A stretch of DNA of 64,000 bases from Mycobacterium sp. AZCC_0083 (GTDB taxonomy: Bacteria > Actinomycetota > Actinomycetes > Mycobacteriales > Mycobacteriaceae), in NCBI RefSeq assembly GCF_014202335.1, contig NZ_JACHGP010000007.1, positions 400,182-464,181 of the forward strand, read 5' to 3'. Of the stretch, positions 25,254 to 33,358 are shown in pieces. The first letter of the stretch is position 1, and each line of letters begins with the position of its first letter. The translations under genes and the position numbers were made by a program. A model generated the notes under the pieces. The model made no database searches. It saw only the letters and a program-made list of their open reading frames with translations, and had not been told where the DNA came from.

Positions 25254-26312
25254 TCACCTCTTCGCTGCGTAGTTACGGAAGGCGTTGTTGGCGATGACGG
25301 CGAACAGGAGCACCGCGCCGAGGAAGAACTTGAACCAGTCGGGATCCCAACCGGCATAGACGATCCCCTGGTTGGCCATGCCGAAGATGAACGCACCGAT
25401 GGCCGCGCCGATCGCCGTGCCGTAACCGCCGGTGAGCAGACAGCCTCCGATGACGGCGGCGATGATGTAGAAGAACTCGTTGCCGGCGCCCTGCCCGGAC
25501 TGCACTGTGTTGAACGAGAACAGCAGATGCATGCCGGAGAACCAGGCCAGAAAGCCGACGAGCATGAACAGCCCGATCTTGACCTTGGTCACCGGAACGC
25601 CCACCGCGCGCGCGCTGTCCGCGTCACCGCCGACCGCAAAGATCCAGTTGCCGATCTTGGTCTTGAACAACACGTACGTTGCGATCGCGGTGAACAGTAG
25701 CCACCACAGCACGGTGATCTTGATCTGAACGCCGAACACGTTGAACGGGTGCGCGAACACCCACTGGGCCGAGGACCAGCCCTGCATGTCGTTGACGCTC
25801 TGGGTGGCGACCTGACCCGAAACCAGTTTGGTAACAGCGAGATTGATGCCGGCGATCATGAAGAACGAACTCAACGTGATGAGGAAGCTGGGGATCTTCG
25901 TCCTCATCACCAGATAGCCGTTGAGGAATCCGACACCCAACGCGAGCACCAGGGCCAACGCAGCGCCCACCCACAAATTGAGGTGCAGGTTGAAGGCCAG
26001 CATCGATGCCGCCAGTGAACTGAACGTCACGGCCACGCCTGCCGAGAGGTCGAACTCGCCGCCGATCATCAGCAGCGCCACGCCGCACGCCATGATGCCG
26101 ATCGTGGAACTGGCATACAGCACGGTGGCCAGCGACGCGGCCTCCCGGAACGGGGGCGCCACCATCAGGAAGATGACGAACAGCGCGATCGCGCCGATCA
26201 GGGCACCCATCTCGGGACGAATCAGCATGCGCTGCACGCGGTTGCGTTCTTTGACCCGCTCGTCGTGGACGACCTTGCGGCTCCCGAGGTCCAAGTCTGC
26301 TTGAGTGGACAT
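25254..26312 (-). CDS. ABC sugar importer, permease
   Basis: A 352-residue integral membrane permease of the ribose/xylose/inositol (BPD_transp_2) type, with about eight to ten hydrophobic segments, for example MGALIGAIALFVIFLMVAPP, TIGIMACGVALLMIGGEFDL and GGCLLTGGYGTAIGAAIG. The GGEFDLSAG segment is typical of this family. I chose ATG 26312, because an AGAAAGAGAAGCC purine-rich stretch precedes it. It lies between the binding-protein and ATPase genes and runs in the same direction. Confidence 0.92.
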   Translation of the reverse strand: MSTQADLDLGSRKVVHDERVKERNRVQRMLIRPEMGALIGAIALFVIFLMVAPPFREAASLATVLYASSTIGIMACGVALLMIGGEFDLSAGVAVTFSSLAASMLAFNLHLNLWVGAALALVLALGVGFLNGYLVMRTKIPSFLITLSSFFMIAGINLAVTKLVSGQVATQSVNDMQGWSSAQWVFAHPFNVFGVQIKITVLWWLLFTAIATYVLFKTKIGNWIFAVGGDADSARAVGVPVTKVKIGLFMLVGFLAWFSGMHLLFSFNTVQSGQGAGNEFFYIIAAVIGGCLLTGGYGTAIGAAIGAFIFGMANQGIVYAGWDPDWFKFFLGAVLLFAVIANNAFRNYAAKR

Positions 26313-26337
26313 GGCTTCTCTTTCTTCCGTGATGTCT

Positions 26338-27327
26338 CTAGCGCGTTCCGGCCTTGGCCAATTCGGCGACGGCATCGATGTTTCCCTGGTCGATGAACGA
26401 CGGCCCGGTCAGTGTCGGCTGACCGCCACCGATCAGGTTCTTGTTGTTCTTGAACAACCAGAGCGAGTCGATGGCCAGGTAGCCCTGAAGGAACGGCTGC
26501 TGATCGACGGCCCACTGCACCTTCCCGCCCTTGATCGCATCGACGAGTGCGGCGTTGGTGTCGAAGGTGACGATCTTCGCCGAACTACCGGCGTTCCCGA
26601 CCGACTGCACCGCGGTCAGCGCGATCGGCGCGCCGAGCGCGACGACGGTGTCGACCGACGGATCCTGTTGCAGCTTGGCGGTGATCGTCGACTCCACCGA
26701 CGGCATGTCCTTGCTGTTCACGTTCAGAATCTCCATGTTGCCCTTGAAGCCCTGCTTGACTCCGGCGCAACGGGATTCGAGTGCGACCTGACCCTGTTCC
26801 TGGATGACGCAGATGATCTTCTTGGCCCCGTCGGCGTTGAGCTTCTCGCCCGCAGCCACTCCGGCGAGCTTCTCGTCCTGGCCGAAGTACTCCTGGACGT
26901 CCATCGCCTTGAAGTTGTCGAAGCCGGAGTTGAATGCGACGACCGGAATGCCTGCGGCCTCAGCGGCCTTGACGGCCGGAGCCATCGCGTCGGGCTTGGC
27001 CAGTGTCAGGGCGATGCCGTCGACCTTGCTGTCGATCGCGCTCTGCACCAGGTTGGCCTGAGCAGGCGCTTCGGGATCATTGGAGTAGCGCAGCTCGATG
27101 TTGTCCTTGTCGGCCGCGGCCTGCGCGCCCTTGCGGATGAGATCCCAGAACGAGTCGCCCGGCACCTCGTGGGTGATCATCGCGACCGTCATGCGTGGGG
27201 TGTTCGCCTGACCGGCGCCCATCCCGTTGCCGCTGCTGTCCGGCTTTCCGCCGGTGCTCGAACACGACGCGAGCCCCAGGGTGAGCACCCCAATTCCCGC
27301 CACGGCTGCCAACCGAACAAACTTCAT
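26338..27327 (-). CDS. ABC sugar importer, substrate-binding lipoprotein
   Basis: A 329-residue solute-binding protein of the LacI/RbsB-type periplasmic-binding superfamily. It has a lipoprotein signal peptide (KFVRLAAVAGIGVLTLGLASC) with the lipobox LASC at about residues 19-22, so it is anchored outside the cell membrane. The ligand domain includes MTVAMITHEVPGDSFWDLI and VAFNSGFDNFKAM. I chose ATG 27327 because GACAGGAGAAACG stands just before it. The family binds ribose, galactose or inositol. The shared promoter element at 27396-27423 points to an inositol or inositol-like ligand. Confidence 0.92.
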   Translation of the reverse strand: MKFVRLAAVAGIGVLTLGLASCSSTGGKPDSSGNGMGAGQANTPRMTVAMITHEVPGDSFWDLIRKGAQAAADKDNIELRYSNDPEAPAQANLVQSAIDSKVDGIALTLAKPDAMAPAVKAAEAAGIPVVAFNSGFDNFKAMDVQEYFGQDEKLAGVAAGEKLNADGAKKIICVIQEQGQVALESRCAGVKQGFKGNMEILNVNSKDMPSVESTITAKLQQDPSVDTVVALGAPIALTAVQSVGNAGSSAKIVTFDTNAALVDAIKGGKVQWAVDQQPFLQGYLAIDSLWLFKNNKNLIGGGQPTLTGPSFIDQGNIDAVAELAKAGTR

Positions 27328-27395
27328 CGTTTCTCCTGTCTGCGGGTGCCCAGTGGCACTACATGAACACGATGTAATACGGGTCACACCCGAAA

Positions 27396-27423
27396 GTCAA
27401 TAGTTTGTTCGGACATTAGGACT
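27396..27423 (-). promoter_or_regulatory. Promoter/operator element shared with the iol operon
   Basis: Read on the minus strand, 25 of 28 bases match 32296-32323 upstream of iolC. Common pieces are AGTCC, AATGTC and ACAAACTATTGAC. The final TTGACT can serve as a -35 box with TTACAT 17 bases on, upstream of the binding-protein gene. TGTCCGAACA is the partly palindromic centre (TGTC-N2-GACA in the other copy). Probable operator for the GntR protein at 31502, by inference. Confidence 0.7.
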
Positions 27424-27484
27424 GCAGGTCAAATGTTAGGGTGCGTCCATCCTGGTCACAGCAAGATCAGGTGCCACCCACACG

Positions 27485-27930
27485 AATGACTTCGAATTGG
27501 CCGTCTGCGCGGAGACGATCTTCACCGATCTGCCCATCACCGAACGGGCTCGACGCATCGACCAGCTCGGTTTCGCCGTCGAAATATGGAGCTGGCACGA
27601 CAAGGATCTCCAGACCCCTCGCGGCGAGAGGCGCCCGGTTCCTCGATGACCGGATATGTGCACGGCGACCTGGTGGATCGCAGCGGCGCGGACGAGGTGG
27701 TGCGCACCGCCGAGCTGAGCATCAAAGCCGCTGCGACGCTTCGCGTTCCACGGCTCAACCTGCACATCGCCGAACTGGTGGAGTTGGTGCGGCGATGCGG
27801 TGACGCCATCGGTGAGGTTCAGGTCGCCGACGTGCCCGGGCGATGCGAGCCGGGCGGCGGCGAGATCTTCTACCCAGCGATCGCCGCGGCGTTGCGTGAC
27901 GTCGGCTTCACCGGCACGGTCGGCCTGGTC
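27485..27930 (+). pseudogene. Decayed paralogue of the Hyi-like TIM-barrel gene
   Basis: This stretch is a broken copy related to the gene at 22168. The ATG at 27485 is followed by a one-base loss at codon 3, so the reading frame switches at once to ELAVCAETIFTDLP. A second frame change occurs near 27620-27645, before SMTGYVHGDLVD. A precise in-frame gap removes the equivalent of residues 100-187, including the metal-binding Glu. It lies between two short repeated ELV segments (AELV-ELVRRCGD). The 3' end is cut off after GTVGLV, where the convergent MFS gene ends. Its neighbours are an ABC importer and an MFS importer. Confidence 0.85.
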
Positions 27931-29335
27931 AGGCGTTCGCTGCCTCCCGCTGCAGGCCCTCGGCTTCGAACCGGTCCTCTAGTTCCTCCAGCGTGGTGCC
28001 CTTGGTCTCCGGCACGAACTTGTGCACGAACAACCAGGATCCGACGTTGACCCCGACGAAGAGCAGGAAGGTGCCCGTCGAGCCGAGCGCCGAGTTCAAC
28101 ACTGGGAACGCAAACGAGATGATCGCGTTGGTGCACCAGAGCACGAACACCGCGATGCCCATCGCGAACCCGCGGATGCTGAGCGGGAAGATCTCCGACA
28201 GCAGCAGCCACACACAGGTGCCGATGAACATCTGCACGAAGGCCACGAACACGATCATGCAGGCCAGGATGATGTAGCTGCGTGTGGTTGATTCGGGCAT
28301 CAGAAATGTCAGTGACAGTGCGAGCTGCGCGCCGGCCACGCCGGCAAATCCGGTGAGCAGCATGGTCCGTCGGCCGATGAAGCCGAGCAGGATGATGCCG
28401 ATGATCGTGGTCACCACCGATGTCACGCCGACGGCGATGGTGGCGATCAGTGAGGCGCTCACGCCCAGGCCACTCTGCTCCAGAATTGTCGGGGCGTAGT
28501 AGTTGACGGTGTTGATGCCGGTGGCCTGCTGCACGATGGCCAGGCCGCAGCCGATGAGCACCACGCGCCTGATCCACGGGACATCCCGGATCACCGAGAA
28601 CGGGGTACTCCTGACGTTCAGGGTGCGCTCGGCATGTTCGACGATCGCCGCGAATTCGGCGTCGGCTTCACGCTTGTCCAGACTGTATCCGAGTACCTTC
28701 CTGGCCTCCTCCATGCGCCCCTTCAGCCCGTACCACCGCGGTGAATCGGGCAACGCCATCATGCCGAGCAGCAGCGCGACCGCGGGCACCGCGGCCACTG
28801 CGAGCATGATGCGCCAGACGTGCGGATCCTGGATGAGGTGATCGAGCAGGGCATTCATGGCGAAGGCGAGCATTTGACCCGTCACGATCATCAATTCGTT
28901 GATGGTCACCATTCGGCCGCGCCGTTCCGGGGGCGCCATTTCCGCGAGGTACAGCGGGCACGTCACCGACGCCGCCCCCACGCCGATACCGAGGATGATG
29001 CGCGCCGCGACCATGATCTGAACGGTCGGGGCAAGTGCACATCCCAGCGCGCCGACCAGGAAGATGAAGGCGCACAGCAACAAGGTCTTCTTCCGGCCGA
29101 GGCGGTCGGCGATGCGCCCGCCAAAGAGCGCACCCAACGCGGCACCCGGGAACAGCAGCGAGCTCACCACCGTCGCCTCGCCGAACGAGCTCAGATCGAG
29201 GTCGTCCTTCATGTACAGCAGCGCACCGGAGATGACTCCCGTGTCGTAGCCGAACAGCAGACCGCCGAGCGTCGCGATCACCGTGAGCTTGGTCAAGAAT
29301 CTGCGAGGCGGCGCGCCTTCGGTCGATGTCGCCAT
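27929..29335 (-). CDS. Sugar porter (SP) family MFS transporter, IolT-like
   Basis: A 468-residue, 12-TM MFS carrier of the sugar porter family. Signatures are GGLLFGYDTGVISGALLY in TM1, GRIADRLGRKKTLL between TM2 and TM3, PLYLAEMAPPERRGRM, the TM6-7 loop PDSPRWYGLKGR, QQATGINTVNYYAP in TM7 and PETKGTTLEELE at the end. These motifs match inositol/proton symporters such as IolT as well as other sugar porters. It follows the TIM-barrel gene at 29363 by 27 bp and is probably transcribed with it under the LacI protein at 30480. A likely inositol or polyol importer at the cytoplasmic membrane. Confidence 0.9.
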   Translation of the reverse strand: MATSTEGAPPRRFLTKLTVIATLGGLLFGYDTGVISGALLYMKDDLDLSSFGEATVVSSLLFPGAALGALFGGRIADRLGRKKTLLLCAFIFLVGALGCALAPTVQIMVAARIILGIGVGAASVTCPLYLAEMAPPERRGRMVTINELMIVTGQMLAFAMNALLDHLIQDPHVWRIMLAVAAVPAVALLLGMMALPDSPRWYGLKGRMEEARKVLGYSLDKREADAEFAAIVEHAERTLNVRSTPFSVIRDVPWIRRVVLIGCGLAIVQQATGINTVNYYAPTILEQSGLGVSASLIATIAVGVTSVVTTIIGIILLGFIGRRTMLLTGFAGVAGAQLALSLTFLMPESTTRSYIILACMIVFVAFVQMFIGTCVWLLLSEIFPLSIRGFAMGIAVFVLWCTNAIISFAFPVLNSALGSTGTFLLFVGVNVGSWLFVHKFVPETKGTTLEELEDRFEAEGLQREAANA

Positions 29336-29362
29336 GATGTCGTCTTCCTTTTCGTTCGGTGA

Positions 29363-30367
29363 TCAGACGGGTTGTGCCGCAAGATCGCTCGCGGCGAGCA
29401 GTGTGGTTGCGGCGACCTGGAGGCCCTCGAGTTGGCCGAGTTCGGTGTCCTCGTGCTCGACGTTGACCGCCATGTCCGGGTCGACCCGGCGCAGCGCGGC
29501 GAGGAACCTCGCCCAGAAGTCGACGTCGTGACCGCGACCGACCGCGACGAAATCCCAGCTGGACTCGGTGGGCCACCGGTTGACGGTGTGCCTGCCACCC
29601 AGTGAAGTGCTGGGTTGGTCGGCCGGCGTACGGGTGAACCGGTCGTCGAGCACGCCGTACACGGCACATGCCGGGTTGATCCGGGTGTCCTTTGCCGCGG
29701 CGTGAAAGACCAGCTCGCCCAGGAAGTCGATGGCAGCGACCGGGTCGATGCCCTGCCAGAACAGGTGGCTCGGATCCATCTCGGCGCCGACGTGCGTCGC
29801 ACCCGTCTTCTCCACGAGTCGCTGCAACGTGGGCGGATTGAACACCAGATTCTGTGGGTGCATCTCGATGCAGACCTTGACGTCATGGGCGCGTGCGAGG
29901 GCGTCGATCTCCCGCCAGAACGGCACGGCGACGTCATCCCACTGATAGTCCAACGAGTCGAGATAGCCACTGTCCCAGGGGTTCACGTGCCACGCGGGCC
30001 ACTGGCCGCCGGAGTGTGCGGCGGGCAGGCCGGACATGGTGACCACCCGGCGCACGCCGAGCGTAGCGGCGACTCGGATCGCACGGCGCAGATCGTCGGC
30101 GTCTTCCGGGCCTACCTCGGGATCGGCGTGCAACGGGTTGCCATTGACGTTCAGACCCGTCAGTTGCACCCCGGTCTCCTCGAAGACGGCCAGGTAGGCA
30201 GCCGGATCCAGCTCGCCATCGAGCAGAGCGGCCACCGGCAGGTGCGGGCTGGGCAGGAAGCCGCCGGCGTTGACTTCCGCTCCCGTCAATCCGAGCGACC
30301 GGATGGTGGTCAGTGCCTGTCGTAGCGGCATGTCGTGCAGCACCGCGGTGTACACACCCAACCTCAT
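29363..30367 (-). CDS. Sugar phosphate isomerase/epimerase family TIM barrel
   Basis: A 334-residue xylose isomerase-like TIM barrel. Segments with likely metal ligands are VCIEMHPQNLVFNPPTLQRL (Glu and His), HVGAEMDPSHLFWQG, and FHAAAKDTRINP, and the closing VNVEHEDTELGQLEG. These are typical of uncharacterised enzymes placed next to inositol or C-glycoside catabolic genes. It is divergent from the LacI gene at 30480, with tandem operator-like repeats between. The MFS gene follows 27 bp downstream. Reaction unknown. Confidence 0.85.
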   Translation of the reverse strand: MRLGVYTAVLHDMPLRQALTTIRSLGLTGAEVNAGGFLPSPHLPVAALLDGELDPAAYLAVFEETGVQLTGLNVNGNPLHADPEVGPEDADDLRRAIRVAATLGVRRVVTMSGLPAAHSGGQWPAWHVNPWDSGYLDSLDYQWDDVAVPFWREIDALARAHDVKVCIEMHPQNLVFNPPTLQRLVEKTGATHVGAEMDPSHLFWQGIDPVAAIDFLGELVFHAAAKDTRINPACAVYGVLDDRFTRTPADQPSTSLGGRHTVNRWPTESSWDFVAVGRGHDVDFWARFLAALRRVDPDMAVNVEHEDTELGQLEGLQVAATTLLAASDLAAQPV

Positions 30368-30394
30368 CGAGGAACTCCCATGTTTTTGCGGACC

Positions 30395-30420
30395 TAAAGC
30401 GCGTTAGTAAAGCGCGTTAG
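30395..30420. promoter_or_regulatory. Tandem LacI-type operator repeats
   Basis: The 13-bp unit TAAAGCGCGTTAG occurs twice in direct succession (30395-30407 and 30408-30420). Each unit is a LacI-like imperfect palindrome centred on GCGC (TAAAGC/GCGTTA). A possible -10 TAATAT for the LacI gene follows at 30424-30429. The site lies between the divergent TIM-barrel/MFS operon and the LacI gene, so it could control both. Confidence 0.65.
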
Positions 30421-30479
30421 GACTAATATGAACGCAGCACAGCGCTGTGTCAACCGTCACATTCAGGAGGGTCGTATTG

Positions 30480-31532
30480 GTGCCCCCATCCGCCGCGGGC
30501 AACCGGCCAGTCCGCCGGCCGACGATGGACGACGTAGCCCGGCGGGCCGGCGTGTCCCGGACCCTGGTGTCCTTCGTGCTGGACGGCAAGCCCGGGGCCA
30601 GCGAGAAGACCCGTGAGCGAGTGCTCGCCGTGGCCGACGAGATCGGGTACCGGCCGGATTCAGCTGCGCGGTCGCTCGCGAGAGGACGCAGCCGAACGCT
30701 GGGTGTGCTGTTGGACATCCGCCAACTGTTCGAAGCCGAACTCGTCACCGGTATCTACCCGGCCGCTGAAGGTATCGGCTATGAGGTGTTGCTGTCGGCC
30801 AACCTGTCCGACCGAGCCGAATCGGTGCCCGTCGAGGCCCTGCTGAGCCACCGTTGCGAGGGCCTGATCCTACTCGGACCGAAATCCGATCCCGACTACT
30901 TCAAGACCCTGGCCCAGCGGGTGCCGGTGGTGGTCGTCGGGCGGAGGCTCGCACCGACACCGGGCTTGGCGACGGTACGAACCGATGACGCGAAGGGCAT
31001 CGGGCAGGCGGTCAACTACCTGTACGACATCGGACATCGGGCCATTCATCACGTGGACGGCGGCACCGATCCGGGGTCGGCCGACCGGCGGCGGGCCTAC
31101 CGGGCGGCGATGCGGCGGCACGGACTCTCCGCCTACGCCAAGGTGATTCCGGGCGCGCACAACGAGGCTGCCGGCGCCGACGCGGCGCGCGCGATGCTCG
31201 CCGACCGCGAACTGCCCACCGCCGTGCTGGCGGGCAACGACCGCTGCGCGCTCGGACTTCTGGACGTGTTCACCAGGGCGGGCGTCGACGTGCCAGGCGA
31301 CCTGTCACTGATCGGCTACGACGACAGCCACCTTTCCGACAACCCCCGGATCGATCTGACCACGGTGCACCAGGACGCCAACGCCCTTGCCGGCCACGCC
31401 GTTCGGATGGCGGTGGGCCTGCTTGAGGGCAATCTCGACCAGAATCGTGACGTGGTTCTCGAGCCCGTGTTGATGGTCCGTGGCACCACTGCGCCCATTG
31501 GTCAGCGGTCGACGAGCGTGGTCTCGAAGTAA
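30480..31532 (+). CDS. LacI-family transcriptional regulator
   Basis: A 350-residue LacI repressor. The DNA-binding region is PTMDDVARRAGVSRTLVSFVL, followed by a hinge helix ending YRPDSAARSLARGRSRTLGV. The effector domain has the periplasmic-binding fold (AVLAGNDRCALGLLDVFTRA; LSLIGYDDSHLSDNP). I chose GTG 30480, nine bases after AGGAGG. A TTG at 30477 is the alternative, and the ORF is open to 30447. It is divergent from the TIM-barrel/MFS operon, with tandem operator repeats between, and probably represses it in the absence of a sugar-type ligand. Confidence 0.92.
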   Translation: MPPSAAGNRPVRRPTMDDVARRAGVSRTLVSFVLDGKPGASEKTRERVLAVADEIGYRPDSAARSLARGRSRTLGVLLDIRQLFEAELVTGIYPAAEGIGYEVLLSANLSDRAESVPVEALLSHRCEGLILLGPKSDPDYFKTLAQRVPVVVVGRRLAPTPGLATVRTDDAKGIGQAVNYLYDIGHRAIHHVDGGTDPGSADRRRAYRAAMRRHGLSAYAKVIPGAHNEAAGADAARAMLADRELPTAVLAGNDRCALGLLDVFTRAGVDVPGDLSLIGYDDSHLSDNPRIDLTTVHQDANALAGHAVRMAVGLLEGNLDQNRDVVLEPVLMVRGTTAPIGQRSTSVVSK

Positions 31533-32233
31533 TAGCGCGACGCCCGGTAGCAATGATCGCCGAACTCGACTGCCTTGCCGGAGTCGTCGAACGCCGTGCG
31601 ACTCATCGTGAGCAACGGCGCGCCCGGCTTCTCGTCGAGCAGCCGCGCCTCGGTCTTCGTCGCAGGCCGGGCTCCGATTCGCTGACGCGCCAGGCGAATG
31701 TGTACGCCGCGCGTCCGCATCGTCTGATACAGCCCGCTGGCCTCCAGCTCGGAAGGATCCGGCGCATACTCAACGGGCAGGTAATTCGTCATCACCGCCA
31801 GCGGTTCGCCGTTGGCACTGCGTAGCCGCGAAATGGTGACCACCTCGTGGTCCGCACTCAGATTCAGGTCGGCAGCGATTTCCGCGGGTGCAACACCGGT
31901 GCGGTAATCGAGGAGTTGCGTGGTCGGTTCCTGCCCAGCCCGGACGAGGTCATCGAAGAGACTGGTCAGCTCGACGCGACGGTGCACCGGGTTCTGCACG
32001 ACCTGCGTGCCGACACCGCGCTTGCGGACAAGCATGCCCTTGTCGACCAGTTCCTGGATGGCCCGGCGCGTGGTGGGCCGGGACAGGGTCAGCCGCTTGG
32101 CCAGTGCCAGTTCGTTCTCGAAGCGGTCTCCGGGCGCCAGGTCGCCATCACGGATGGCAGCCTCGATCGCCTGGGCGAGTTGGTAGTAAAGCGGGATAGG
32201 ACTAGACCTGTCGAGTTCCACTGCCAGCGGCAC
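31502..32233 (-). CDS. GntR-family (HutC subgroup) transcriptional regulator of iol genes
   Basis: A 243-residue GntR regulator. The winged HTH is at the N-terminus (IPLYYQLAQAIEAAIRDGDL; LTLSRPTTRRAIQELVDKG), and the C-terminal UTRA ligand-binding domain is typical of the HutC group (GEPLAVMTNYLPVEY; LLTMSRTAFDDSGKAVEFG). I chose the GTG at 32233, five bases after GGAGC. It is divergent from iolC. An element in this gap (32296-32323) recurs at the ABC importer operon. By position, it is the best candidate for the regulator of inositol catabolism and uptake, replacing the IolR-type proteins of other actinobacteria. Confidence 0.92.
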   Translation of the reverse strand: MPLAVELDRSSPIPLYYQLAQAIEAAIRDGDLAPGDRFENELALAKRLTLSRPTTRRAIQELVDKGMLVRKRGVGTQVVQNPVHRRVELTSLFDDLVRAGQEPTTQLLDYRTGVAPAEIAADLNLSADHEVVTISRLRSANGEPLAVMTNYLPVEYAPDPSELEASGLYQTMRTRGVHIRLARQRIGARPATKTEARLLDEKPGAPLLTMSRTAFDDSGKAVEFGDHCYRASRYYFETTLVDR

Positions 32234-32295
32234 GTCTGCTCCGATCTCGCGGCGACGTCGAAAGAGTAGCTGAATCTTAGCATCGCATGATTGAA

Positions 32296-32323
32296 AGTCC
32301 GAATGTCAGGACAAACTATTGAC
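32296..32323 (+). promoter_or_regulatory. iol operon promoter/operator, shared with the ABC importer
   Basis: Twenty-five of 28 bases match the minus strand at 27396-27423. It holds TGTC-AG-GACA (32304-32313), a palindrome like the HutC-type GntR sites, followed by TTGACA at 32319-32324 as a probable -35 box. No strong -10 is visible, and CACAGT 18 bases on is the best fit. It lies in the gap between the GntR gene and iolC. Confidence 0.7.
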
Positions 32324-32386
32324 AGAGCCGAGTGACGGAGGGCACAGTCGTTTACGACGCAAGACCACGACTGCTGGGGAGCAGAA

Positions 32387-33358
32387 TTGACCACCACGAA
32401 CGCATTCGACGCCCTCGTCATCGGACGCAGCGGCGTCGACGTCTATCCATTGCAGACCGGCGTCGGCCTCGAACACGTGACGTCGTTCGGGAAGTTCCTC
32501 GGCGGCAGCGCGGCCAACGTCGCGGTGGCCGCGGCCCGGCTAGGCAACCGCAGCGCGCTGATCTCTGGTGTCGGCGACGACCCGTTCGGCCGCTTCGTCC
32601 GCGCCGAACTGGCCAACCTCGGCGTCGACAACACCTACGTCAGCACCCATGACGAGTACCCCACCCCCGTGACGTTCTGCGAGATCTTCCCGCCGGATCA
32701 CTTCCCGCTGTACTTCTACCGCAAGCCCTCGGCACCGGATCTGCAGATCCGGCAGGACGAGATCGACGCCGAGGCGGTGCGCACCGCCCGGCTGTATTGG
32801 TCGACGGTCACGGGGTTGTCCGAGGAGCCGAGCCGCAGTGCACATTTCGCTGCATGGGAAGCCCGGTCCCGCTCTCCCCTGACCGTGCTCGATCTGGACT
32901 ACCGGCCGATGTTCTGGGCCACCCCTGCCGATGCCTCCGAGCAGGTGCAGCGGGCGCTGCAGCACGTCACCGTTGCCGTCGGCAACCGCGAGGAGTGCGA
33001 GATCGCCGTCGGTGAGACGAATCCTCACAAGGCCGCCGACGCGCTTCTCGATCTCGGCGTCGAACTGGCGATCGTCAAGCAGGGGCCGCGCGGCGTGCTC
33101 GGCAAGACCAGGCACAGCTCGGTGACCGTCCCACCCAACGAGGTCGACGTGGTCAACGGTCTTGGTGCCGGAGACGCCTTCGGCGGCAGCCTGATCCACG
33201 GCCTGCTCCGCAACTGGCCGCTGGAGAAGACCTTGCGCTACGCCAACGCCGCCGGTGCCATCGTGGCGTCCCGGCTCGAATGCTCGACGGCGATGCCGAG
33301 CGCCGACGAGGTGGCCGCGCTGGCCGAGCTGACCGCAACGGAGGCCGTGAATGTCTAG
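32387..33358 (+). CDS. iolC: 5-dehydro-2-deoxygluconokinase
   Basis: IolC phosphorylates 5-dehydro-2-deoxy-D-gluconate in the myo-inositol pathway. The 323-residue PfkB-fold protein has VIGRSGVDVYPLQTGVGLE near the start, GGSAANVAVAAARLG, and the C-terminal PfkB signature VNGLGAGDAFGGSLIHGLL with the catalytic Asp. The TTG at 32387 follows GGGGAGCAGAA. It is the first gene of an operon running to 40895, and the next gene overlaps it by 8 bp. Confidence 0.93.
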   Translation: MTTTNAFDALVIGRSGVDVYPLQTGVGLEHVTSFGKFLGGSAANVAVAAARLGNRSALISGVGDDPFGRFVRAELANLGVDNTYVSTHDEYPTPVTFCEIFPPDHFPLYFYRKPSAPDLQIRQDEIDAEAVRTARLYWSTVTGLSEEPSRSAHFAAWEARSRSPLTVLDLDYRPMFWATPADASEQVQRALQHVTVAVGNREECEIAVGETNPHKAADALLDLGVELAIVKQGPRGVLGKTRHSSVTVPPNEVDVVNGLGAGDAFGGSLIHGLLRNWPLEKTLRYANAAGAIVASRLECSTAMPSADEVAALAELTATEAVNV

